From Aplectana chamaeleonis (lineage: Eukaryota > Nematoda > Chromadorea > Rhabditida > Cosmocercidae): a DNA stretch of 64,000 nucleotides. The notes under the pieces are model-generated. The model was not told where the DNA came from and ran no database searches. It saw only the letters and a program-made list of their open reading frames with translations. Numbering within the stretch: the stretch's first letter is position 1; every line of letters starts with the position of its first letter. Both the position numbers and the translations under genes were made by a program. Location: positions 868,001-932,000 of the forward strand of contig JAPDOI010000275.1 of the NCBI GenBank assembly GCA_029168955.1. The letters run 5' to 3'. Of the stretch, positions 1 through 10,500 are shown piece after piece.

Positions 1-737
1 AGGTGAGGAGTGGTTGCCTGTTTTAATTTTCGGGCAGCGTTGAGGAGCGTCGAGAGGCGCACAACAGCGGGAGCGCCCGCTCTCGCGACGTATGGACGCT
101 GCCTACGAGAGCGTTTGCTGCCTTTAAGATAGATCGAAGACGATGTGTTTCAAACACAAGTAACCCCCAGTCCAATTCGACTACAATGCGCCTCCAGCTC
201 GACTAAACAGCGGTTTAGACGACAATGTGTTTCCCCCATCCTCAAGCAATGGAGTGGACTTACCGCGCTTAGGAACCGTTCCTACCGCGAGCGAAAATGC
301 AAGCATAGCTGATCGCGGACAAGTTGCGGTTGCTCGATATCTTCGCGCTGTGTGTCAGCCGGAAGTGCGGATTTATCACGCGCAGCTACTGGTGAGTAGA
401 ACTCACCGCAACCATAAATCGTTTCTATCGCGTACAACAATGCAATTAGGACTGATCGCGATAGACCTGCATCGATTTCCGGCTGACCACGAGCAACGGC
501 TATCCCGCGACGGGCCCCACCTCGACCCTGCACTCAGGCTGAGGCGCGATGTGTAATACAACCCAAATTTGCTCAGCCCCCCCCCCCCCCTGCGGGAAGA
601 GTGATGGCGATGACCGGGGGGGGGGGAGTTGGAGTGTGAGGTCATCACTTCGTAACTTTTATAGTGAACGAATGAATTTTCAGATCAAGACTACATTGAT
701 ACATCGAAGGTATCGAATAATCATAATAATGCAATAA

Positions 738-910
738 TTAAATGTTTTCCACCAAAGCAGACAAAAGCAACTCTCCTGCGACAATGACACCAATGGCTAA
801 ACATTCATTAGTGCCTCGAGGGCACATAGGTGCGGTTTCGGGCATAAAAACCACATGAAGTATTGGATGTTTAGATGTAAAAACGCACCCTAAATTCCAT
901 GGACGCAGCT
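738..910 (-). mobile_element. Fragment of AGCTGCGTCCATG-ended element
   Basis: Read on the minus strand it starts AGCTGCGTCCATG next to TTAA (911-914) and matches the start of the repeat at 2250, including a shared CCGCAYNTGTGCCC segment. The other end is not defined. Confidence 0.45.
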
Positions 911-914
911 TTAA

Positions 915-1321
915 GCCGAACAGCGCCACATAGGGCGGGGTTTATGAAAAAATCGATAACTGTGAAATATTTATAAGTATTGAACGAAATTTGAATTAGG
1001 GAGTTTCGCGTTGCTACAACGTGCGGAAAACCTAGCCACGGACCCAAATAATCAATTTCATTCTTTTACCCGGTTGAAAACGGTCTTTGAAGACCCATTT
1101 TCAGGTGTGATACAATCGATCGTATCACACCTAAAAATGGGTCTTCAATGACCGTTTTTAACCGATTGAAAGAATGAAATTGGTTACTTGGGTCCGTGAC
1201 TAGGTTTTCCGCATGTTGTAGCAACGCGAAACTCCCTAATTCAAATTTCGTTAAATACTTATAAATATTTCTCAGCTATCGATTTTTTTCTTGGACCCCT
1301 CCCTATGTAGCGCTGCTCGGC
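915..1321. mobile_element. 407-bp palindromic foldback element with TTAA flanks
   Basis: The two halves are near-perfect reverse complements around about 1117. The outer ends are GCCGAACAGCGCCACATAGGG and, on the other strand, GCCGAGCAGCGCTACATAGG. TTAA flanks both sides (911-914 and 1322-1325). The whole element could fold into a single hairpin with about 200-bp arms. It encodes no protein. Confidence 0.75.
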
Positions 1322-1325
1322 TTAA

Positions 1326-2245
1326 AGGCAGTGTTTACGATAAATTTCACTTCCGATATCTCCACGGCTTACGGAAGGTCTGGTGCCCTATATAGCAAGG
1401 CATGCTTAAAGGCACTGTTCGCGATGAAAATCGCTTCTCTGTTTTCTGCCTATCTTGAAACCGGTCTCATTCTGATTCCAATGATGCTTCTGGAATCCTA
1501 CAAGACCTTCTGGGAATGGAGTTAGGGTCCCTCGAAAATTGAGCAAGGGAAAATGGTGGACGAGTTGTCCAAGGCTTCTAACTTCCGTCTTTTGCAGCCA
1601 ATGTGTGCGAGCTGACCTGAGTAAAGAGAGAAGTTGAGAATGAAGGGAAGAACGGGCTTTTGATCGGAAACCATCGCTCAACTCACGATTTCGAGTGTTC
1701 CTTTGTTCACGTCGAGGGGCGGGAAGAGGCGAGACTTGCCCACAATGGCGGGGTTTTCCCACTTTTCTAAGCCGTTTTGCGGTTCCTGGGTAGCTTTTCG
1801 TCCTGTTTTTTTTTCGACGCTGTTCTGCTTCTGAGAGCCACGAGAAGCGTTTGTTATGGAAAATTCGAGGATGAAGTTTATCGCGAATAGTGCCTTTAAA
1901 AAGGACACGAAAGACGCGTTTTTGAGCAAAAATAGGCCCTCTCTCGTTCACGTTGATTTTTGAGCGTGGAGGACTTGACCGCTAGAAGGATGATACCTAT
2001 CAGTGCAATGAAGCAAACAGCTCACTTATCAGCACTTCTTTGACTTGATCATTCCTGTAATCTGAGTCATCATTTGTTCATTCCGAGGGGGCGGATCTGG
2101 GGCACCAGAACGCTTGTTTGCAGCCGTTATTTTGCCGCTCCTGGCTCGTTTTCTACCGTTCTTTCGACACTGGGAGCCTAGGATCCTTCTCGCCTGTCAT
2201 TTCACTGTGGAAAGTCAACGAGAACGATCATCGTTAACGCTGCCT
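1326..2245 (+). mobile_element. TTAA element family B, interrupted by a nested element
   Basis: The ends are AGGCAGTGTTTACGATAAAT and ...AACGCTGCCT, flanked by TTAA at 1322-1325 and 2246-2249. Its body matches the uninterrupted copies at 8285-8732 and 14741-15185, but is split at 1406-1899 by a 486-bp insertion. Without it the element would be about 430 bp. Non-coding. Confidence 0.75.
1410..1895 (+). mobile_element. TTAA element family A nested inside family B, with visible target duplication
   Basis: The ends are AGGCACTGTTCGCGAT and ATCGCGAATAGTGCCT. TTAA is present at 1406-1409 and again at 1896-1899, whereas the empty copy at 8285-8732 has a single TTAA at the same point (gcatgcTTAAAAAGG). 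This shows insertion with TTAA duplication. Interior carries CGAGCTGACCTGAGTAAAG, diagnostic of family A. Confidence 0.85.
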
Positions 2246-2249
2246 TTAA

Positions 2250-2760
2250 AGCTGCGTCCATGAAATTTCGAGCGCGTTCTCACATCCGGATACTCAATTA
2301 CATCGAGGTGGTTTTCATGCCTAAAACCGCATGTGCCCGAATGAGAATGGCGGCCCACGCGGCCGGCGTGCTTGGGGCAGGCAGCCGTCGCATGTGCCGC
2401 CCTCGGACGAGTGTTGGATTCCAGCGACGGCCGTCCCTCTCCCCGTCTGCTGAGCTGATTGATCAGCGCAGTGCTTGCTGCCAACCGGTGCCGGCCCCGT
2501 TCGTGGTCGATGGCGGTGAGGACTTTTCGCATGCTCGTCCGAGAGCGGCGAACGCGACGGCCGCCTGCCAATCACGCCGGCCGCATGGGCCGCCATTCTC
2601 ATTCGGACGCACCTTATGTGCCTTCAGGGTGTGAAAACAGGCTCCTCCCACCTTATGAAGCGCTCTTGGGCTTGAAGCTGCGTTCATTAATTTTCGGGTA
2701 GGTTTTCGCATGCGGATATCCAAAACATTCTTATTCAAAACGTGGGTTCCGCAATCATGC
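2250..2760 (+). repeat. GC-rich foldback repeat (AGCTGCGTCCATG family)
   Basis: It starts AGCTGCGTCCATGAAATTTC directly after the TTAA at 2246-2249. Arms at about 2337-2412 and 2530-2608 are inverted copies, with one mismatch over the outer 34 bp (GAATGAGAATGGCGGCCC start). A second AGCTGCGTTCAT start occurs near 2683. Right boundary is approximate. Related foldback at 36256-36535. Confidence 0.55.
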
Positions 2761-3137
2761 AGGGATGTGCCCTCAGGACATAAAATCCTATGCTTTAGGC
2801 GATATCGCATCTTGGACGCGAGTCAATTTCGTGGAGTAAAATGCAAGAGATATAATAGTGAACAACGCTCTTCTCAAAGAGACAACCATCCATTATTTCT
2901 CAGAATTGCGAAAGTTTTTAACTTTAGCGGGACCGAACCTGTGAATCCTAAATCGCAAAAACGCATCTTCGATCACAAAATTCCAGAACATCTGTGTCAT
3001 TTCGTTGACAGGATAGTCCTCTTGTAATGACCTCGATGACAGCGAATACTCAACACCACTGCTGCTGACATATCCAGGAGCGCTTTGGTGACACACTTTA
3101 CCTGCCCAAGACTGCTCCTCCATGTCAGAATCATTAA

Positions 3138-3565
3138 AGGCAGCGTTCACGATGAGAAAAGTGTTTGAAATTTCTCTAGGAATGGATAGTGGAGGGACAC
3201 TCTGTAACGATAACGTCGAAAGAACGCATGAAAACGAGCCAGGACGAGCCCCAAAAGAGCCCGAAGTTGCCACTTTGAGCGCAAGGCAAACCCAAAAAGC
3301 GCATTGCCCGCCCACCGACGTGAACGACTGAAAGCTTGAAATCGTGAGATGAGCGGTGGTTTCCCATTATTGGCCCCGTTCTTCCCTCCACTTCTCTCTT
3401 TACTAAGGTCAGCTCGCATACATCGGCTGCAAAAGACTGAAGTTACAAGCCTCGGAAAACTCGTCCACCATGCATCTCTAGCTCAATTTTTGAGGGACCA
3501 CAACTCCGTTCCCAGAAGGTCGCCTACGATTTCAGAGACATCGTTTTTTATCGTGGACACTGCCT
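3138..3565 (-). mobile_element. TTAA element family A, reverse copy
   Basis: The ends are AGGCAGCGTTCACGAT and ATCGTGGACACTGCCT, with TTAA at 3134-3137 and 3566-3569. The interior matches family A in reverse (CTCTCTTTACTAAGGTCAGC). 428 bp, non-coding; open frames here are not gene-like. Confidence 0.75.
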
Positions 3566-3569
3566 TTAA

Positions 3570-4413
3570 CGATTGACATGCTACTGTCGTCTATTGTTTT
3601 GCATGATTTATCACCAGTTAATTGTAAGCTCTTCTTGTGTGTTTTGTTTTTACATCTCCATTTCATATCTTGCCTCATTTGTTTTTTCGCAGTTGTTTCT
3701 CACTATTCAGTTTCTTTTTTTGATCTCCTGTCTCATTTTGCTCTCTCAGTATGATCTCCAGTTTTATTCTGACTTATTATTGTGATCTCATTTTGCCGTC
3801 TATGTTTGACGTCATTTTTTATACTAACGGTATGGCTCTCAACCCCCCCCCCGCCCTGATAGAAGTCCATCTTGGTTCTTGGTTGACCGAAGGTCCGACT
3901 CTCCATCCCACCGGATGTCGGCGGGTCCGATACCAGCCCCCTCTGTGATACATCACACCTCACGCCGAATCTTGCCTGCCCTAGCCTGTGTGGTAGAACG
4001 AGTCACTAATCCAATTACCCGTCATTTAGTATCTCCTTGATTGCAATAGCGGGAGTACCCTCTGTCCCTACCAGATAGAGGACGTTACGCCCGCAGACGC
4101 TTGATTTTGATCCTAGGCTCCGTCTAGTTGTATTATAATTAATAACTAAGTTAGACAGGTGTTTTGCGGTCGGTTCTTATTTTGTCCAGGCGTACTGATC
4201 GCGAGCCCATTTAGAGCTCAAAAACAGCGGGTTGATCGCGGTTGACCCGCTTTCGTTCCTATTCGGCGTCGCGACAAGGCCGCCCCATTGCCTGAGTCAG
4301 CAAGTGCTGAGAAAAACTCGGATGGGAAGCGTAGTATTTCCGAATGGGACCCCTATGCGTGAGTAAGTCTGCACCTGCAATTTCGAAGAATATTGAATTC
4401 TTAGGAAACAAAC
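3570..4413. other. Intergenic or intronic stretch with no recognised feature
   Basis: T-rich sequence to about 3830, a short C-run, then unique-looking sequence. No EGF pattern was found on the minus strand, so it is presumed intron of the large gene. Confidence 0.4.
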
Positions 4414-4536
4414 CATAACATGAATGGCCATCCTCAGCAAGCCGATAACCTTCGTCACAAGAGCATTCGTAGCCACCGGGAGTGTTAGTACATAGGCTAT
4501 GACAGCCCCCGTTGTTCGCCACGCATTCATTGATAT
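4414..4536 (-). CDS. Exon 14: calcium-binding EGF domain 10 (last exon visible)
   Basis: The exon is 123 nt, phase 1 to 1, with acceptor ttatctacag and donor TATG|gtttgt. It encodes [16 protein letters not shown], then [16 protein letters not shown] and HSC. It is a complete cbEGF. No further EGF pattern or stop was found between here and position 1, so the next exon must lie beyond the left edge. Confidence 0.92.
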
Positions 4537-7500
4537 CTGTAGATAAATATGGAAGCAAAAGATAGCAGTGAAATTATTTCATTAGCAGTGATCGCTTTCC
4601 AGATGTATTAGGAGTAGAAAGAATTTCTAGAGGTGTTAGAACGGAATCTCTGACCATACTTACTTCGCGTCTCGTACTCCAACAGCGGGGCGACAAACTT
4701 TTTAAGTGAATTACTTTGCGTATCACAATGATAGGGCCATTCCCACTTCCTATGATTGCGAGGTCAGCAAAATTGAAGCTTCGTAACTATTTTAATCGGA
4801 CACTCGCACTCACGAACCTACGACGGGGTACATAGATCAGCCACACTGCTTCGTTTGAAGTGAGAGTGACACTTCACTGTGCTTCTCTGGGCCAAATTCC
4901 GGTCCGCAATTGCGTCTCGACCAGGGGTGTGCGGCAATTGCCGTTTGCCGGCTATTTTTGGGGTTTGCCGTTACCTTTGCCAAAATTGTCGTCTTAAACG
5001 GCAAAATTTCGGCAAAAATACGTTGAAACAACATGATTTGCCCTCACCGCAGTTCTGTGTTGATCAGCGATTCGAAGCTGCTACAAATAATTAATTTAAG
5101 TAGTTCCAGCTCATGTAATGTATAATTGTACCCATTCAATCGGTAACTGATGAAAGATCTCCACTGGGTAATCAGAGGAGTTTCTTCGAGTTATAGGTTG
5201 TTCGGGAGCCTCCAAATGTCTTTTTTTAAACAATCAAATTCTTAACCCCTGAAAAATGCCATAAGCCCTTTTTCGGAACCGATTCCTGCAAGTTCTAAGA
5301 TTACAAAACCAAGTGATATCAAAGCTGTAGCACAAATTCAGCTTTTTTCAGACATGTGAACCAGTTGAGAACCCGTGTAAATCGGTCCGCTAATCCTGGA
5401 ATGGTGGGCTGGTGGTATTAATTGGGATAGGATGTTGGATAAATCTGCAAATATAGTCTACAGAAATGGAAGTGGGACCTGGTGAGGTTGCGGACTCTTC
5501 CTAACATACTGTAGTCTGATAGTGTGATCACTCATTTTTTTCGAAATAACTGAGATTTGTCGGTGAGTTTTTGTTTCCACTCTCACATTTTCACCTGTTT
5601 TCATTGCTTCCACGTACTCTGCCAATTCGAGACTTGATGCCTCAGCAAAAGAGACTTGATGCTCATGTACAAGTCGGCATGAAGTCTTAATTTGCCGCGT
5701 TAAATTCACTGTATGGGTGAATTTGCCGCTAGGATAGGTAAGATTGAGGTGAATATCCCGTGAAAATGGTGCGAACTGACAGCGAGAGAGGGTCCAATGT
5801 ACCCCGAAAATGAGGTGAAATTACTTCGAAAAATGGGTGAGTTTACCTCGAAAATTCCACGAATTTGATTGTCCACAACGCAAGAAGCCCCGCCTTGTCC
5901 GCAACATGGGCGTAATCTTCACAGAGGTCTGCGATGAGGAGCCACCCTCTGCGGACCGCAGCGTAACTCGCCCCCCCCCGCGGTGAGGATACCCACTGTA
6001 TCCTCCCAGCAGCCAAAATTATGCTGGCCTCCGGAGAGTGACCCGAAATCGCCTTTCAGGACCGGCATCAGAATGCCGAATGAGGACTCTAGTGAGATGA
6101 GGCGGCTTTTCGACCGGCTGTGCTCATGGTAAACACATCGAGACGTGATCAATCGTTTTATCATGTTTTCGCTGAGATGTTTTCACTTGTTCAGAAATTT
6201 CTGACATGCCAGCAACGGCGGTAATTGCACCCTTTGCGCTGAGTGATATCCACCCGCTCAACAATTGATATGCATTAACATGTTAGCGCTGGCTTTATTT
6301 TCACTCCTTGCGCTGACTGATATCCGACCGCTCAGCAAATTCACCCTTTGCGCGGATAAGCTTTGATGACGGCGCTAAAGGTGAATTTGAAGCCTAATGA
6401 TAGCAGAGCGTGATAAAGGCCGCTTTCACCCAAGCATCAAGTCTCGAATTGGCAGAGTATGTAGTCATATCGGTGAAAACACAGACTCACCTATCTATGG
6501 CCCCGGTCATAGTTGGAGGACCCGGCGTCCCCCGCCCGGCCGATACACACAGAATGCATTGGAAATGGAATGCAAACATCCCTCGGTGTCTCCCCCCGCC
6601 CCCCCACCACCCCAACACCCCCCCCCAACACCCACCCGGTCGATACGTATGTTTAAAATGATGGAGTGAGGTTGAGAAAATCACTTCGGTGTATCCGACG
6701 CGGTCGATATCCATTCTTTACGTGGATGAGAAAATCACCGGGTGGGCGGGTCGACGATAAAACATTGCGTATCACTAGAAAGCTATCCTTACTGCTACCT
6801 CCGTCACTGGACCATACTCTCCTTCACTATTTCTCTGAACAGGTGCAATCCTGTTGGCCACGTAATCATCGTCATATCTAGTTGGATACATCGAGTGATT
6901 TTCCCAACCTCACTCCATCATTTTAAACATACGTATCGACCGGGTGGGTGCTGGGGGGTGTTGCGGGGTGCGGGGGGGGGGTGTTGGGGGGAGTCGGTGG
7001 GTTACAGATGCAATAGCACCAACTCTGACCGGGGCCCATCACAGCTGTTTCGGAAAAATGAATGATACCACTAACTACCGTATGGTAGGTAGGACGAGTC
7101 CGCAACCTCACCAGGTCATACTTCCGTTGCTGTAGACTATACTTTGTCTGGCCCTTTTAGAATTGAACAATATTTACAGCTTTACACAAGGTGTTAAGTT
7201 GATCGCGAAACGCTTGTCTCCGTGCGAGATTGAACCAGCATAGTCCCTTTCCGGGGGAGCGCATCATCGAACTGCACCACCAAAGCCCCAGCACCGCTCT
7301 CACTCAACTGCTCGGTAAATCAAGAACGCTCCGACTAGTAATGCGGTCAGTAAAGGCAGTGTTCAATAATATTGTCGGTTTCGATATCACTAGCTGAAAT
7401 GAAGGGTTTACCCCGAGACAGAGCTGAGCTTGTTAAGAAATGGTATAAAGAAAAAAAAGAAAATAAAAAATCTTTAAAGGCAACGAAGTGCATAAACTTT

Positions 7501-10500
7501 TCACCAGAAATCGAAGGGTTTGAGGCCCATTGCAACAACAGTTTTGAGAACCGGCTTGAAACGAGCAACCAATAGCATTATACGGCCCCGGAACTTGAAT
7601 GTGTGGTGCTCGACCCACCCACTTCCTCGGTCGCCACAGAGGAAGTGGGTGGGGCGGGCACACCAAATTCAAGTTCTGGAACTGAAAAAACGATTTCCTG
7701 CTCGCTTTTAGGTGACATTGTTGTTGTAATGGGCCTCGTGCCGGCTTGTAGGCCGAATACACATACAGGAACGCGCCCAAGAGCAGTCCAGCTGCCTAAA
7801 CGCACTGCACGCGGCGCTTCAGCGACGACGTGAGCGTAGCGACCTTCTGTCGCATTTACCCGTCGAACTGTAGCACAAAACAGATTTTGCCGTTTGCCGG
7901 TCGTTTTTGGGGTTTGTCGTTGCCGTTCGCCGAAATTTTAAATTCCTTTGCCGCACATCCCTGGTCTCGACACGCTTTGCGACAGCGCGCTTTCGAGTCG
8001 AAAGAGTGTCCAGCGCCGCAGCCGCCAATCTCTTGACTTTGAGTGGGTTTTGATAACTGAAAACTAAAAAAAATGGAGAAAACTGTATAAAAAAGTCACA
8101 TCGAGTCGGTTTTTGCGCTGGAAACTCGGCTACCTCAAGCGCGTGCGGCCGCAAAGAGTGTGAAGACGCAATTGCGGACCGGAATTTGGCCCAGAGAAGC
8201 ACAGTAAACTTTTTATATAAAAACAGAACTCTAGCAAGCATTACAGTATCACTAGCTACTCAGCCTTTCTCACCAACAATTTAAAGGCAGTGTTCACGAT
8301 AAATTTCAGCTCCGATATCTCCACGGCTTACGGAAGGTCTGGTGCCCTATGTAGCAAGGCATGCTTAAAAAGGACACGAAAGACGCGTTTTTGAGCAAAA
8401 ATAGGCCCTCTCTTGTTTACGTTGATTTTTGAGCGTGGAGGAATTGACCGCTAGAAGGATGATACCTATCAGTGCAATGAAGCGATCAGCTCACTTATCA
8501 GCACTTCCTTGACTCGATCATTCCTGTAATCTGAGTCTTCATTTGTTCATTCCGAGGGGGTGGATCTGGGGCACCAGGCGTGTCTGGGGCACCAAAACGC
8601 TTGTTTGCAGCCGTTATTTTGCCGCTCCTGGCTCGTTTTCTACCGTTCTTTCGACACTGGGAGCCTAGGATCCTTCTCGCCTATCATTTCACTGTGGAAA
8701 GTCAACGAGGATAATCTTCGTGAACGCTGCCTTTGAATGTCTTTTTAAATTCGGGAAAAGCTAACTTTCGGGCGAATTATTCAAAAAGGACGAAAATGAC
8801 GTTAAAACGCGTCCTCGCGCGCCCTGTGACCAAATCTCGAGTGCGGTATTGTACAGATACATCTGTGGCTGGCGGATACAGGGCGGGCCAATATCTTATT
8901 CATGTTGTGGCATCGTGGGAACTTTTGACGCCTCAAACGGCGAAGGCGCTGTGCTGTAAGCAAGTCGCAGCGTCCTGATCCGATATTCAACAATGGATGC
9001 TGAAGCAGTTGATAGCTACCTTCACATGTCCTTCTGTCGTAGGTCATGATGTATCCGGATTTGCACTGACACTCGTAGGAGCCAGGAAGATTGACGCAAA
9101 GTTGCGAGCAACCACCATTCCCCACAGAACACTCGTTGATATCTGAAAAATGTAATGAAAACTTTAATAATTTGCGTAAAGTCTGTCCGAATGGGACTGT
9201 CCGTCCACGCGGTCGGCGTGCGTATTTAGCGACCGTCGCAAAGGCATATTCGGATCTGCGAATCGATTAGCAGAAATTAAAGACGCATAGCATAGAATAT
9301 CCCAGTCAGTTGTAATCAGTCGTGTGAAGGCTCGTTCGGAAAATGGCTCACATGTGAACCACTAATGGTCGACGTGGACATTCGAAATAATATGTGTTTT
9401 TCTACAACTATTTTTGAACATGAAACAAGAATATACCCTCCTCAGAGTCACTCTGGAATAAGTTGAGGGCGTTTTTTCAAAGCTTCGCGGCAAGGCTTCG
9501 GTACACTCAAACAACTTTCAGAGTATCCCACAAGTTTTTTTTTGGATTTTGATCAAAACTTGCATGTAGAGGTAGTTCGGGATGCTGAACTCGAATCTGG
9601 ACATGGTTTGCCGATATCTCTAAGTCTACTGTAGATCACGGAGGGTGAGATGTCATTTGGCTGGCGAAACCTACCTTCGTATTTCAAAAATCTACAAATT
9701 AATGTCAAAGTCGTGTTCACCACCCCATACAGAGAAGTTTTGAGGCAATTCTGAGACTTTGACCTCAGTACCGTATAGACATCTTTACCTACCGTAACAT
9801 ATAGAAAATCGATAAACGGAACTCAGATCCGTGTTGAAGGCATCGTACGCGCTGAAAATCACTCATAGTTTTTTCGGATCGAATGATTTTCTGGGCCCAA
9901 TTAAGAACATAGGAAGAATTTTTTCGGTTAAAAACGCCTTATTGTAAAAATAAATGAGTGCGAGTGTCTCAAATTCCGTCAAGTCATCTGGTACAATTAG
10001 CTGCCAGCCATCATATAGACTCTGTTTCATTCTAAGTGAACTCATGTTTTCGGTTATCACAGCGCGGAGCGGTGACTTTTTCGTCAAAACCTCCTTATCA
10101 CTAGTTATATTTCACCCAGGCCCACCGCTCTGCTGCTGGTGATAATCGAAATCATCAGGTCACTAGGGATGTACGAGCCCACTCCGATGATGTGGAGTGG
10201 GCTCGTCCACCATCTAAAGACAACAAAGTTCAGGCTTCAAATTCGGCCCAAAAAAGTGGTTTTTTCGCGATTTTTTCTTATAGGTCCTACTACTAGAGAC
10301 CCAGAAAAGGGTTTAGAGAGAAAAAGACGACAAGCATATTTGATCGCGACCACTGCCTTTAAGTAACTGATCAACAATTGATAAACGTACAACTGAGGGG
10401 ACTGAGTTGATTGAGTATACTTTAACCTTTCCTTATCCACAAATCACTTGAAAAAAAGGAGAACTTCATTTGATCGTGGGATCGTTTGTCAACACATCGA

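Noticed and set aside
578..630. C-run and G-run about 30 bp apart
   Set aside because: Homopolymer tracts; possible hairpin or quadruplex, but nothing supports a function.
2215..2810. Several 80-120-codon frames in the GC-rich foldback
   Set aside because: They mirror each other on opposite strands across the inverted arms and have no gene-like continuity.
4672..4772. Minus-strand segment with a good gtaagt donor and a tag acceptor, between exons 13 and 14
   Set aside because: No frame through it is compatible with phase 1 on both sides, and it has no EGF cysteine pattern.
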